Notes: generated by a model not told the origin, from the letters alone. A DNA stretch of 64,000 nt from Deinococcus hopiensis KR-140 (GCF_900176165.1 NZ_FWWU01000009.1:2977001-3041000), one strand, 5' to 3'. Positions 41,182-52,530 are shown, numbered from the stretch's first letter. Numbers and translations are program-made.

Positions 41182-42044
41182 GGGCGGGGCCGGCCGTCTT
41201 CCTCGCGCTGGTCCTCACGTCCGGTGGGCGGGAGCCTGGAACGCTGACCCTCGCCTTCGCCGGCGACGTAAGCGTGGCGCGGGGCGTGGCAAGTCAAAAC
41301 GCCGGACACTGGGAAACGGCCCTGTCCGGCGTGAGCGACGCCCTGCGCGCAGACGTGACCTACGGCAATCTCGAATCTCCACTGACCGTCGCGCCGTACC
41401 GAGCGAAGGGGATCGACCTCCGGGCTTCCCCCTCTGGCGTGGCGGCGCTGGCCCCCTTTGCATTGATGGGGGTGGAGAACAACCATGCCCAAGACGGTGG
41501 GGAGGCGGGACGGGTGGAAACGCGGGGGACGTTGCGGCGGGCGGGCATTCTCCCCGTGACGCGAGCATTGACCGTGACCCAGGTGAAGGGCATTTCCGTC
41601 GCGTGGATCGCTTTTTTTAACGATGGGCATACCCCACCGCCCCTCGCGGCCATCCGTGAAGGAGCGCGGCGGGCCCGCGTCGTCGTGGGCGTTCACTGGG
41701 GCGCGGAGTATGGGCCGGTCACGGACCGGCAGCGCCTGCTCGCCCGGCAACTCGCAGCGGCAGGCGCAACGCTCATCGTGGGCAGTGGGCCGCACGTGCT
41801 TCAGGGCACGGAGCGAATCGGCACCACGCTGGTGCTCTACAGCTTGGGCAACCTGCTGCTGGACCAGCCGTATCCCCTGGCCCGTCTGGGCGCGGTGGTC
41901 CGGGTGACGGTGGAGGAAGACGGAATTCACGCCTGCGCCGTCCCCACGCGCTACCGGGCCGGACGGGTGACCCCCGCTCCGGGGAAGGAACGGGCCAAAG
42001 CCCTCGCCCGGCTCGGTTTGCCCGCCTGCACGGAGGCGAGATGA
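41178..42044 (+). CDS. CapA-like (PGA_cap) metallophosphatase-fold protein
   Basis: 288 residues from GTG 41178, inside the DUF3160 stop. An N-terminal hydrophobic stretch (AGPAVFLALVLTSGG) may be a signal. CapA motifs are LAFAGDVSVARGV, YGNLESPLT, VENNHAQDGG (usually NHxxDyG), GVHWGAEYGP and VGSGPHVLQG with LYSLGNLLLD. CapA proteins belong to the calcineurin-like fold and serve in poly-gamma-glutamate surface polymers, but no capB/capC synthetase is here. The function in this operon is therefore open. Confidence 0.82.
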   Translation: MRAGPAVFLALVLTSGGREPGTLTLAFAGDVSVARGVASQNAGHWETALSGVSDALRADVTYGNLESPLTVAPYRAKGIDLRASPSGVAALAPFALMGVENNHAQDGGEAGRVETRGTLRRAGILPVTRALTVTQVKGISVAWIAFFNDGHTPPPLAAIREGARRARVVVGVHWGAEYGPVTDRQRLLARQLAAAGATLIVGSGPHVLQGTERIGTTLVLYSLGNLLLDQPYPLARLGAVVRVTVEEDGIHACAVPTRYRAGRVTPAPGKERAKALARLGLPACTEAR

Positions 42045-42625
42045 GGCGGGTCTACCTCGCCCTCCTGCTTGCCGGAGTCGCCCTTGCGGGAGGTGCGGAA
42101 GGCGGATGGCGCAGTGTCGAGCCGGGAGGCACCCTCACGCCCACCGGAGCCCTGCGTCCACCCCTGGCGTGTCCACGCCTGCAGCTGCCCGCGACCTGGG
42201 CTGTGCGCTCCTCGGTCTATGCCGACGTGACGGGCGACGGTCAGCCCGAGTGCGTGCTGGCGCTGTGGCGGCCCTGGCGCGACTGGCCCATCCGGCGGTG
42301 GTCCGCCGCCAAGTCCCCCATCACTGCCAACCACGACGTGGGTGGGGACAGCGCCCATGTGGCTGTCCTCAAACCGGGGCCGGGCGGGATGTACCGGAAA
42401 GTGTGGATCGGCAGCGCCCTCTTTCGGCCCGTGACCGCCCTGACGGTGCTTCCAGACCATCGCCTCGTGGCGCTGGAAGGCACGTACCGGGCCGGACGCT
42501 TCGCTCCTGCCGCCGCCCTGAGCGAATGGACGTGGACAGGCTTCGGGTTTCGGTTGGAACGCCGCGTGACCCTGAAAGCACGGGAAGTGACCGTGGACTC
42601 CGCCGGAAGGCCTGCCGTGCGCTGA
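42041..42625 (+). CDS. Secreted protein with a DxTGDGxPE motif
   Basis: 194 residues overlapping the CapA gene by ATGA. The signal peptide is RRVYLALLLAGVALAGG. The mature protein has VYADVTGDGQPECVLALW, an FG-GAP-like calcium-loop segment also seen in the secreted protein at 7293-8840, and beta-rich text after it. No family recognised. Third member of the DUF3160/CapA operon; all three are predicted extracytoplasmic. Confidence 0.7.
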   Translation: MRRVYLALLLAGVALAGGAEGGWRSVEPGGTLTPTGALRPPLACPRLQLPATWAVRSSVYADVTGDGQPECVLALWRPWRDWPIRRWSAAKSPITANHDVGGDSAHVAVLKPGPGGMYRKVWIGSALFRPVTALTVLPDHRLVALEGTYRAGRFAPAAALSEWTWTGFGFRLERRVTLKAREVTVDSAGRPAVR

Positions 42626-42822
42626 CCCTGCGTGCGCCACCTGGCCGATGCCCCGGCGCCCCTTCAAGCGCGAGAGTCGGGAAAAGAAGGCAAAGGGAGG
42701 GCGAGAGGCGGCATTCGGCAGATCCCGAAGGTGACCGGCAAGACACGAAACGTGAATTCTCAGTTTGGGGGAATGCCCCCGGCTGAACACCGCGCCACAT
42801 GGGGCGCAGGCAGGCTAAAGAC

Positions 42823-44226
42823 ATGAACGGAAAACAGATCACGAAGCTGGGCTTCGAGAAGAAGGCAATCGCCCTGGCCCTGACGGCGGCGACGGCACGC
42901 GAACGTGCGGGGCTGGGCCGTGACGACATTTTGAGCGAGCTGTACGCCGTCAAGGACAATCCGGAGGCGTACCTCTCGGGCGGAGTCTACGCGGACCTCG
43001 CGCGGGAACTGGCCGCGCAGAACGCCAAGAACCGCGCGCGCCAGGGTGAGGCCCTGCGCCCCACCCCCCTGCCCTACCGCATCTGGGGAGAGGACCTGAT
43101 CGAACCCGGGGCCACAGCGCAAATGGACGTGGCGATGCGCCTCCCCATCAGCCGCACAGGCGCGCTGATGCCCGACGCACACGTCGGTTACGGCCTGCCC
43201 ATCGGCGGCGTGCTGGCGACGGAAGACGCCGTGATTCCCTACGGCGTGGGCGTGGACATCGGCTGCTCGATGATGCTCAGCGTGCTGCCCCTCGCGGCGA
43301 ACGGGCTGAGCACCGACGAGGCCCGCGCCCTGCTGCTCAAGCACACGCGCTTCGGCGCGGGCGTGAGCTTCGAGAAGAACGTACGCGGCGACCACGAGGT
43401 GCTGCACGAGGAAACCTGGCGCGAACAGTCCATCCTGCGCCACCTCTATGACAAGGCCGCCGAGCAGATCGGCACGTCGGGCAGTGGCAACCACTTTGTC
43501 GAGTTCGGAACCTTCTCGCTGGGGCAGGCCGACCTGGACCTGGAAGCGGGCGAATACCTGGCGGTGCTGTCGCACAGCGGCTCGCGCGGCTTCGGGGCGC
43601 AGGTGGCGAACCACTACACCAAAACGGCGCAGGACCTGCATCCCAACCTCGATCCTGCTGCGCGCAAGCTCGCCTGGCTGCCCCTGGACACCGAGGCCGG
43701 GCAAGGCTACTGGCAAGCGATGAACTTGGCGGGCCGCTACGCGCTGGCGAACCACGACCTGATCCACGCCCGGCTGGCCCGTGCGCTGGGCGTCAAGCCG
43801 CTGGTGCAGGTCAGCAACAGCCACAACCTCGCCTGGAAACAGCTGGTGGGCGGTGAGGAGCGCATCGTTCACCGCAAGGGAGCCACCCCCGCCGAGGCCG
43901 GGCAACTCGGCCTGATTCCGGGCAGCATGGCGGACCCCGGCTTCGTGGTGCGGGGGCGGGGCAATGCCGAAGCCTTGGCGAGCGCGAGCCACGGCGCGGG
44001 TCGACAGCTGGGGCGCAAGGCGGCGGCCAACACCCTCGCCAAGCGCGACGTGCAGGCGTACCTGAGGGAGCGTGGGATTACCCTGATCGGCGGCGGGATC
44101 GACGAGGCCCCGCAGGCGTACAAGCGCATCGAGCAGGTTATCGCCCGCCAGAGCGACCTCGTGGACGTGGTGGGGCAGTTCACGCCGCGCGTGGTGCGGA
44201 TGGACACGGGCAGCGAGGACGTGTAG
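42823..44226 (+). CDS. rtcB: RNA ligase RtcB
   Basis: 467 residues. Manganese ligands and active-site residues are in order: GVDIGCSM (Cys148), GSGNHFVEFG (His224), SHSGSRG (His251), NSHNLAW (His334). The guanylylated nucleophile is His390 in ASHGAGRQLGR. RtcB joins 2',3'-cyclic phosphate and 5'-OH RNA ends using GTP; in bacteria it serves RNA repair. ATG 42823 is used; an ATG at 42799 would add eight residues. No archease or RtcA/RtcR gene is adjacent. The ~200 bases upstream contain no recognised element. Confidence 0.92.
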   Translation: MNGKQITKLGFEKKAIALALTAATARERAGLGRDDILSELYAVKDNPEAYLSGGVYADLARELAAQNAKNRARQGEALRPTPLPYRIWGEDLIEPGATAQMDVAMRLPISRTGALMPDAHVGYGLPIGGVLATEDAVIPYGVGVDIGCSMMLSVLPLAANGLSTDEARALLLKHTRFGAGVSFEKNVRGDHEVLHEETWREQSILRHLYDKAAEQIGTSGSGNHFVEFGTFSLGQADLDLEAGEYLAVLSHSGSRGFGAQVANHYTKTAQDLHPNLDPAARKLAWLPLDTEAGQGYWQAMNLAGRYALANHDLIHARLARALGVKPLVQVSNSHNLAWKQLVGGEERIVHRKGATPAEAGQLGLIPGSMADPGFVVRGRGNAEALASASHGAGRQLGRKAAANTLAKRDVQAYLRERGITLIGGGIDEAPQAYKRIEQVIARQSDLVDVVGQFTPRVVRMDTGSEDV

Positions 44227-44354
44227 CAGCGGTCCACCGCCAGCAAAGGAACGTCCGGCCTGGGGAGACCTGGGGCGGACCCCTTCCGTTTGGGCTACGG
44301 GGCTCCCTCCAAAGGCGGACGACGCGCCCACAACCTCCCCGGTACGGTGCTGCC

Positions 44355-45923
44355 ATGACCGAACGAGACTCCGCCGCTCCCGCACAGGTCACGCCCCCCG
44401 TTGTTCCCGCACCGCGGCCGCCCAGCCTTCCGCGCCCGCCGCTGGCCGCCACGCCGCTGCTGGTGGCCGCCGGGCTGGCCCTCGCGGCACACGGGCTGAC
44501 GGTGGGCACCGGGGGCAGGTTCGGACTGAACGTGACCCTGTGGGTGGGACTGTTTGTCGGCGCGGCGCTGACGCTGGCGGGGCGCAAGGGCGCGGTGGTG
44601 TCGCGGGAGGGGGCGACGCTGCTGGCCCTGGCGCTGGCCTTTGCCCTGACGTTTGCCCTCTGGGACCTGCCGCCACTGTTTCTGTTGATCAACGTGCTGG
44701 CGCTGCTGCTCGCGCTGGTGCTGGGAGCGGCGGGCCTGCGCTTTCCGGGGATGGGCACGGCCAGCGTGGGCAGACTCATCGGCGTGGCCTCCACGGGTGG
44801 GTTGCGCTTCGGGTACGGCCCACTCGCGCTGCTGGAACGCTTTCCGTGGGCGAGGCTGAAGGTTCGGGAAGGCAGGGGCGCGGGCCGCGCCGGCGTGGGC
44901 CTGCTGCTGACCGCGCCCGTGCTGCTGGTGTTCGGCGGGCTGCTGGCGGGAGCGGACGCTGGATTTGCCCGGCTGGCGTCACACCTGTTCGACTGGCGGC
45001 TGGACGGTTTCGCCGAGACGGTCTTCAAGCTGCTGGGCTGGGGAACCTTTGCGGGCGGCCTGGTATACCCGGCCCTGATGGCGCTGCGGCCCACGCTCTT
45101 TCCCGCCCAGACCCAGGCTTCGTGGCAGCGGCTGGGGCTGATCGAGGTGGGGGTGCCGCTGGGGTCGCTCGGGGTGCTGTTCGTGGTCTTTCTGGGCACG
45201 CAGCTTCCGTATTTCCTGAGCGGAACCTCGCTGCCGGAGGGCTTGACCTTCGCCGATTATGTGCGCCGGGGCTTTACAGAACTGCTGAACGTGGCCCTCC
45301 TGACGCTCGCGCTGCTGCTGGGCGCGCACGGGGTCACGCGCGAGGCCGAGCGCACCCGGTCCGGCTACCGCGCGCTCAACCTCGCGGTGCTGGGACCGCT
45401 GGCCCTGATTCTGCTGAGCGCAGCCAACCGCTGGCGGCTGTATACCCTGGCCTACGGCCTGAGTGAAATCCGCGTGCTGGGCGCGGCCTTTCTGATCTGG
45501 CTGGTGCTGGCGCTGGGGTGGCTGGCGTGGGGGCTGTGGCGCGGAGACCTGCAGCGCTTCGCGTATCCGGCGCTGGTGGCGGGATTTACGGTCTTGCTGG
45601 CAACCACGGCGCTGAGTCCCGGTGCCGTGATCGCCCGCGTCAACGTGAACCGACAGACCGCCGCCGTGACCAACGACCTGCGCCGCACGCCCCAGCAGGC
45701 AAACGTGGACGAGTTGCTGCGTCTGGGCGCAGACGCCGTACCCGTGGTGCTGGGCCATCTGGAGACGTTGACGCGCGGGTGTGGTTTTGCCGAGCACTGC
45801 GGGAATGACCGGGAGACGGTCCTGCGCCGCCTGGAGGATGCGTATCGGGGCGCGCGCGACCTGCGGGTGTGGAACGCGAGCTATGCGCGGGCGCGGACGA
45901 TGACGCGGACGCTTTCCCGCTGA
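44355..45923 (+). CDS. DUF4173-like polytopic membrane protein
   Basis: 522 residues with about a dozen hydrophobic helices. The segment TLAYGLSEIRVLGAAFLIWL near residue 370 is the YGLTELR motif of DUF4153/DUF4173 proteins. The last ~90 residues are hydrophilic and contain a helix-repeat-like NVDELLRLGADAVPVVLGHL. TACGGT (44343-44348) ends six bases before the ATG, so the mRNA is probably leaderless. Function unknown; homologues are sometimes next to two-component genes, not so here. Confidence 0.8.
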   Translation: MTERDSAAPAQVTPPVVPAPRPPSLPRPPLAATPLLVAAGLALAAHGLTVGTGGRFGLNVTLWVGLFVGAALTLAGRKGAVVSREGATLLALALAFALTFALWDLPPLFLLINVLALLLALVLGAAGLRFPGMGTASVGRLIGVASTGGLRFGYGPLALLERFPWARLKVREGRGAGRAGVGLLLTAPVLLVFGGLLAGADAGFARLASHLFDWRLDGFAETVFKLLGWGTFAGGLVYPALMALRPTLFPAQTQASWQRLGLIEVGVPLGSLGVLFVVFLGTQLPYFLSGTSLPEGLTFADYVRRGFTELLNVALLTLALLLGAHGVTREAERTRSGYRALNLAVLGPLALILLSAANRWRLYTLAYGLSEIRVLGAAFLIWLVLALGWLAWGLWRGDLQRFAYPALVAGFTVLLATTALSPGAVIARVNVNRQTAAVTNDLRRTPQQANVDELLRLGADAVPVVLGHLETLTRGCGFAEHCGNDRETVLRRLEDAYRGARDLRVWNASYARARTMTRTLSR

Positions 45924-45952
45924 ATCCGCTGCCCGCGCCGTATCCTGCCCCC

Positions 45953-47185
<1,233 letters not shown>

Positions 47186-47214
47186 TGGCCGCCAGCTGAA
47201 AGCTCCCATTAAGA

Positions 47215-47242
47215 TTGCCTGAAGTCCACACCCCGCTAATCT
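47215..47242 (+). promoter_or_regulatory. Promoter of the SDR gene
   Basis: TTGCCT (47215-47220) and TAATCT (47237-47242) are spaced by 16 bases; ATG 47249 lies six bases after the -10. This is one of the few leaderless promoters in the window with a visible -35. Confidence 0.55.
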
Positions 47243-47248
47243 GTGGGC

Positions 47249-47926
47249 ATGGCGAACCTCGGCTCCTCCACCATCATGTTGACCGGAGCGGGCGGCGCGC
47301 TCGCCACCGCCATTGCCCAGGAACTGGAGGACGCCGGCGCGCAGCTCGTCCTTGTCGGACGAGGCGAGGCGCTGGCAAAGGCCGCCTACCGCGGCCCCGC
47401 TGCGGAGGTGCTGGACCTTGACCTCAGCGACCCCTCCAGCGTGGACGCGCTGCGCAAAGTGAAGGTGGACGCCCTCGTCCACACGGCGGGCGGCTTTGCG
47501 ATGGGCGACGCCCACAAGGCGACCACCGACGACTTGCGCGCGATGTTCGACACGAACATGCTGACCCTCTTTCACGCCGTACAGGGCGTCTTGCCCCACA
47601 TGCTGCGGCAAAAGGACGGCATGATCATCGGCGTGAGCGCCGGTCAGGCCGCCCGCATGAGTGGGCCGAAAGCGGCGCTCTACACCGCCAGCAAGGCTGC
47701 CGTCGCCGCCTACGTCCTCAGCCTGCACGACGAACTCAAGGGCCGGGGCGTGCGCGGTTGCGTGCTGTACCCGATGGGGGCCATCGACACGCCCAAAAAC
47801 CGCGAGGCGGGCATGGACTGGGACGACCTGATCGATCCGCGCGGCCTTGCCAAGAGCGTCGGCCACGCCCTGACCCGGCCGGACCGGGCGCACGTGACGG
47901 AACTCAAAATCTATCCGGACAGCTGA
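47249..47926 (+). CDS. Short-chain dehydrogenase/reductase
   Basis: 225 residues. The nucleotide motif is LTGAGGALATAIAQEL, LVHTAGGFAMGD is the NAG-type block, and the catalytic set is Ser in GVSAGQAARMS plus the Tyr-x3-Lys of LYTASKAAVAAYV. Substrate unknown; short SDRs of this kind include pteridine and sugar reductases. It is monocistronic from its own promoter and convergent with the HAD phosphatase gene. Confidence 0.86.
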   Translation: MANLGSSTIMLTGAGGALATAIAQELEDAGAQLVLVGRGEALAKAAYRGPAAEVLDLDLSDPSSVDALRKVKVDALVHTAGGFAMGDAHKATTDDLRAMFDTNMLTLFHAVQGVLPHMLRQKDGMIIGVSAGQAARMSGPKAALYTASKAAVAAYVLSLHDELKGRGVRGCVLYPMGAIDTPKNREAGMDWDDLIDPRGLAKSVGHALTRPDRAHVTELKIYPDS

Positions 47927-47946
47927 GGGCAGCGGGCAAAGGGCCT

Positions 47947-48630
47947 TTAGCCTTCTGCCGCGCGCAGCAGCGCCCCCAGTCCGCCTGCGTACCCGTCGTC
48001 CAGTCGTGGCCACGTGGGCGGAAAGGGCTGCGTACGCGTCACATCGTTGGGCACCACCACCACGCGCATTCCGGCAGCCACCGCAGCTGTGGCTCCGTTC
48101 AGGCTGTCTTCCACGGCCACACATTCCCCCGTCCCGAGACCCAGGCGCTCGGCGGCCAGCACATACAGTTCGGGATCGGGCTTGACCCGGCGCACGTCGT
48201 CCCGCGTCACCATCACCTCGAACAGTTCGGCCAGGCCGTGCTGCTCCATCCAGCGCGTGACCCAGGCGCGGTCACTGCTCGTGGCAAGGGCAAGGCGCAG
48301 TCCAGCGCGGCGCACAGCTTCCAGCACCTCCCGCACCCCGGGGCGCAGGTCCTGCCCGGCTATGTCGGAAACGATGCGTTCGTGTAGCGCAGACCTGACC
48401 GCCTCCCGGTCTGCCCGCACGTGGTCCGGCAAGCCCGCCCAGGGATCGAAGGCGTCCCAGGTGCCGATTCCGCGCTGCCAGTCAGCGAGGCCCAGTTCGC
48501 GGCCATGCTCACGGTAAAGCTGCTGCCAGTGGTGAAACTCACGGGTCTCGGTGTCGAGAATTGTGCCGTCGAAGTCGAAGACCACGGCGCGCAGGGGCCG
48601 TGCATCGGGCATTGGAGGGCGGGCGACCAT
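47947..48630 (-). CDS. HAD-superfamily phosphatase (beta-phosphoglucomutase-like)
   Basis: 227 residues. HAD motif I is VVFDFDGTILDTE, motif II is LALATSSDRAWV, motif III is the lysine of VKPDPELYV, and motif IV is VAVEDSLNGATAA. The helical cap lies between motifs I and II. Family members hydrolyse or isomerise sugar phosphates. TAGACT (48637-48642, minus strand) ends six bases before ATG 48630, which supports this start over the internal ATG 18 bases later. Confidence 0.88.
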   Translation of the reverse strand: MVARPPMPDARPLRAVVFDFDGTILDTETREFHHWQQLYREHGRELGLADWQRGIGTWDAFDPWAGLPDHVRADREAVRSALHERIVSDIAGQDLRPGVREVLEAVRRAGLRLALATSSDRAWVTRWMEQHGLAELFEVMVTRDDVRRVKPDPELYVLAAERLGLGTGECVAVEDSLNGATAAVAAGMRVVVVPNDVTRTQPFPPTWPRLDDGYAGGLGALLRAAEG

Positions 48631-48732
48631 GCTGGCAGTCTAGGGGGCCAGGTGTGGGGCGGGCGTCAGGCAGATGTTCACGTGTACTTTCGGTGGACGT
48701 TTCGCCCCCAGCTTTGCCGCTAGGCTGCCTCC

Positions 48733-49341
48733 ATGGCCGACTGGATACAGCACCTGATGAACAGCATGGGGTACCTGGGCATCGTGCTGCTGATGGTCCT
48801 GGAAAACCTCTTTCCACCCATTCCCAGCGAGTTGATTATGCCGTCGGCGGGCTTCGCGGCGTCGCGGGGCAAGCTCAACCTCGCCCTGGTGATCGCCTCG
48901 GGCACCCTGGGCAGCGTGCTCGGTACCCTGCCCCTGTATTACATCGGGCGCGCCTTCGGGGAAAAACGGGTGATCGGCTGGGCCGACAAGTACGGCAAGT
49001 GGCTGACCCTGAGCGGCAAGGACGTGAAGTACGCCGACGACTGGTTCGACGAGCACGGCAGTAAGGCCGTGTTGTTCGGCCGCCTGATCCCGGGCGTCCG
49101 CAGCCTGCTCAGCCTCCCCGCGGGCATGAGCGAGATGCCCCTGCCCAAGTTCCTGCTCTACAGCGCGCTGGGCTCGGGCCTCTGGACGGCGGCCCTGGCT
49201 GGAGCGGGCTACCTGCTGGGCGAGCACTACGACCGGGTGGAGCAGTACCTCGGCCCCATCTCCAAGGTCGTCCTCGTGGGACTGGTCGCGGCCGCCGTGT
49301 GGTTCTTCCTCAAGCGCAAGCGGGGGCACACGGAGAGCTAG
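48733..49341 (+). CDS. DedA-family membrane protein
   Basis: 202 residues. The conserved DedA blocks are LENLFPPIPSELIMPSAGF, then the DWFDEHGSKAVLFGRLIPGV segment (family: F.r.G...v...RFiPgvR) and SLLSLPAGMSEMPLPKFLL. Several hydrophobic helices and a basic tail (FLKRKRGH) are present. DedA proteins act in lipid-carrier flipping and membrane homeostasis. TAGGCT (48721-48726) ends six bases before the ATG, pointing to a leaderless mRNA. Confidence 0.9.
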   Translation: MADWIQHLMNSMGYLGIVLLMVLENLFPPIPSELIMPSAGFAASRGKLNLALVIASGTLGSVLGTLPLYYIGRAFGEKRVIGWADKYGKWLTLSGKDVKYADDWFDEHGSKAVLFGRLIPGVRSLLSLPAGMSEMPLPKFLLYSALGSGLWTAALAGAGYLLGEHYDRVEQYLGPISKVVLVGLVAAAVWFFLKRKRGHTES

Positions 49342-49416
49342 GGTTCCCGGTACGCTCTGCGTAACACCGCCGAATCTGCGCTGCAGCCGGAGCACAGGCA
49401 GGCGCACAATGGCGCA

Positions 49417-50259
49417 ATGCCGGACCTGTCCGCGTCCCCCCTGGAGGCCGAAACCTCCGAACCTGATTCAGCCCCACGCCGCGGGTTGACGACGGAAGAG
49501 GCCCGAGTTCTGGAAGCCGTTCAGGAGAAGGGTTCGCCGCCAGGAGGGACAATGCGGTCTCTTTTCAAGGACCTTTGCGGCCGCCAGCTGCTTGCGGGCC
49601 GCCCGGGAACCGCCCTCTGGCCCTTTTTGGGTCAGTACGAATTGACGTTGGAAGGCGTGATCGCGCTCAACACGTGGCGAGAACAGCACCGTGGCGCAAC
49701 GCAGGCAACGCGTGTCAAGAAGAGTGCGGGGAATTCCCCGCACTCAATACACGGTCCAGGAGCGCCGCGAATCTTCATCTTCGTCTGCACCGCCCTTCTC
49801 CTGCTGATCTGGCAAGGCTGGCCCGTTCTGGTTGGCCTGGCCCTGCTCGCCGTCATCATCTCGCTTCAACCTAAGCGGCCTTTCGGGCCGGCCAGCTCCA
49901 CTCCTCCAGCTACGCCTCCAACCAGGGCCGTCCCGGTTCCTGCCCCGCTCCCCCCCCAACTCATCTCCCTCCTCGCCCAAATCGACGCCATCTCCCTTCC
50001 TGAGGAAGCCATTGCGTCACGGCAGGGTTACGGGTTGCGGCAACTGCCCCACCGGGCGCGGGAAGCCGTGGAGATGCTGGGCACCATTCCCCCCGGCACC
50101 CGCCCGCACACCGAGGCGCAGGGCGAGGTAGAAACCCAGCTGCGTCTTATCCTGGCCCGGCTGAGTGAAGCCCAGGAGGAACAGGCGAGGCAGTCCCTGG
50201 ACCGCTTGCGCGAACTGCGCCGCGTGCTGGAGGAAGAGGAGGGGAGAACGCACCACTGA
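49417..50259 (+). CDS. Membrane protein of unknown function with C-terminal coiled coil
   Basis: 280 residues. Residues ~20-95 are soluble and winged-helix-like (TTEEARVLEAVQEKG, LTLEGVIALNTW). One or two hydrophobic helices lie at ~117-152 (IFIFVCTALLLLIWQGWP, LVGLALLAVIISL). A proline-rich linker and a charged helical C-terminus follow (RLILARLSEAQEEQARQSLD). CACAAT ends six bases before the ATG. No family recognised; base composition is a little less GC-rich than its neighbours. Confidence 0.65.
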   Translation: MPDLSASPLEAETSEPDSAPRRGLTTEEARVLEAVQEKGSPPGGTMRSLFKDLCGRQLLAGRPGTALWPFLGQYELTLEGVIALNTWREQHRGATQATRVKKSAGNSPHSIHGPGAPRIFIFVCTALLLLIWQGWPVLVGLALLAVIISLQPKRPFGPASSTPPATPPTRAVPVPAPLPPQLISLLAQIDAISLPEEAIASRQGYGLRQLPHRAREAVEMLGTIPPGTRPHTEAQGEVETQLRLILARLSEAQEEQARQSLDRLRELRRVLEEEEGRTHH

Positions 50260-50323
50260 CGTGGCGCTGACCTCGCCCAGACGGGCGGTGGCCCGGCCTG
50301 TTCGGGTACGCTAGCCTGATTCC

Positions 50324-50925
50324 ATGAGCGACGCGCCCCTCAACCCCGAGCATCCCAACTGGGTAAGCCTCGCGCCGGGTGGGGCGCAGCCCTGGAAGAC
50401 CCTCTCGTCGCGCGTCCTCGTGGACGGCTTCCGGGTGGTGCTCGAAGACCGGGTGCAGACGCCCTCCGGCGGGGAAGCGGTGTACCAGTACCGGCCGCGC
50501 GGTCCTCGCGCCGTCTTCGTGCTGCCGGTCACGGTGGCGGGCGAGGCCGTGCTGATCCGCCAGTACCGATACCCCCTGCGGGCCACGGTTTGGGAAGTGG
50601 TGGCGGGCGGCGTGGAGCGGGGCGAGGACCTGCACGCCGCCGCCACCCGCGAACTGGCCGAGGAGGTGGGCGGCGTGGCCGCCGAGTGGCTGCCCCTGCC
50701 CGGTTTCTACCCGCAGCCGAGCATCAGCGGGGTGGTGTTTTACCCCCTGCTCGCCCTTGGCGTGACCCTGGGCGACACGGCCCACGAGGACAGCGAGGTC
50801 ATTGAGCGGGTGGTGCTGCCCCTGCGCGAGGCCTACCGGATGCTGGAGACGGGCGAGATCGCCGACGGCGCGAGCAGCCTGACGCTGTGGCACGCCCGGC
50901 GCTTTCTCGTGGAGCGCGGCCTGCT

Positions 50926-50929
<4 letters not shown>
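50324..50929 (+). CDS. Nudix hydrolase (ADP-ribose pyrophosphatase-like)
   Basis: 201 residues. The Nudix box reads GGVERGEDLHAAATRELAEE followed by VGG. The upstream strand VLIRQYRYPLRATVWEVVAG is typical of ADP-ribose pyrophosphatases (QxR(Y/F)P...E.PAG), but the specificity is inferred. TAGCCT (50312-50317) ends six bases before the ATG. It overlaps yigZ by GTGA and opens a four-gene run ending with trmL. Confidence 0.9.
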
Positions 50930-51567
<638 letters not shown>

Positions 51568-51577
51568 ACTTCTCTCC

Positions 51578-52066
51578 ATGACCTCTCCTCTCCCCTACCG
51601 AGTTGGCTACGGCGAGGACGCGCACCGTTTGGGTGAGGGCCGTGCCCTGATTCTCGGCGGTGTGCCCATTCCCCACGCCGAGCGCGGCGCGGTGGCCCAC
51701 AGCGACGGTGACGCCGTGCTCCACGCGGTGGCCGACGCGCTGCTCTCGGGCCTTGCCCTGGGTGATATCGGGCAGTATTTCCCCGACACCGCCGCTGAGA
51801 ACGCGGGGCTGGACTCGGCCCGGATTCTGGCCCACACCCTCGGGCTGGTCCGCGAGTGGCAGTACGCGCCCGTGAACGTCGCCCTGGTGGTCACGCTGGA
51901 CCGGCCCAAGCTTGGGGCGCTGCGCAGCGACATCGCCCGCAGCCTGTCTGCCCTCCTGAATCTCCCCGAGACGGAGGTGGGTTTGAGCTTCAAGACCTCT
52001 GAGGGCCTCGCGCCCGATCACGTACAGGTACGGGCCACTGTACTGCTCGCACGGGTGGAAGGGTGA
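51578..52066 (+). CDS. ispF: 2-C-methyl-D-erythritol 2,4-cyclodiphosphate synthase
   Basis: 162 residues, standard IspF length. Metal ligands are Asp14 and His16 (GYGEDAHRL) with His49 in SDGDAVLHAVADALLSG; DIGQYFPDT and the C-terminal SFKTSEGLAP complete the signature. It forms the cyclic diphosphate of the MEP isoprenoid pathway, relevant for carotenoids and undecaprenyl phosphate. TAAACT (51565-51570), which includes the yigZ stop codon, ends seven bases before the ATG: an internal leaderless promoter. Confidence 0.94.
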   Translation: MTSPLPYRVGYGEDAHRLGEGRALILGGVPIPHAERGAVAHSDGDAVLHAVADALLSGLALGDIGQYFPDTAAENAGLDSARILAHTLGLVREWQYAPVNVALVVTLDRPKLGALRSDIARSLSALLNLPETEVGLSFKTSEGLAPDHVQVRATVLLARVEG

Positions 52067-52530
52067 GCGGACCTTTCCCCCTGCTGCACGTCGTGCTGTT
52101 CGAGCCGGAGAAGGCAGGCAACGTGGGCAACGTCGCGCGCACCTGCTCGGTACTGGGGGCCGAGCTGCACCTGATTCGCCCCTTCGGCTTCCACCTGCAT
52201 GACCGCGAGTTTCGCCGCGCGGTCATGGACTACATGGAGGGCGTGCGGCTTCACGAGCACGTCAGCTGGACGGCCTTTCAGGAGGGCCTGCCCGGAGAAG
52301 CGCGCGTCTGGGCCTTTTCCACCCACGCCACCAAGGTCCATACCCGCGCGGGCTTCCGGCGAGGTGATTACCTGCTGTTCGGGCCCGAGTCGCGCGGCCT
52401 CCCCGTCTGGCTGCGTGAGGGCCTGCCCACGCTCAAGTTGCCCCAGCCTGGCGGGGGCCGCAGCCTGAATCTGGCAGTGGCGGCGGGTATTGCAACCTTC
52501 GAGGCGGGGCGGCAGATCGAGGGGTGGTGA
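52063..52530 (+). CDS. trmL: tRNA (cytidine/uridine-34 2'-O)-methyltransferase TrmL
   Basis: 155 residues, a minimal SPOUT methyltransferase. Motifs are VVLFEPEKAGNVGNVARTC, then LIRPFGFHL, LLFGPESRGLP and the knot-forming end PGGGRSLNLAVAAGIATFEA. It methylates the wobble base of certain leucine tRNAs. GTG 52063 overlaps the ispF stop. It is the last gene before the AT-rich island. Confidence 0.9.
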   Translation: MSGPFPLLHVVLFEPEKAGNVGNVARTCSVLGAELHLIRPFGFHLHDREFRRAVMDYMEGVRLHEHVSWTAFQEGLPGEARVWAFSTHATKVHTRAGFRRGDYLLFGPESRGLPVWLREGLPTLKLPQPGGGRSLNLAVAAGIATFEAGRQIEGW

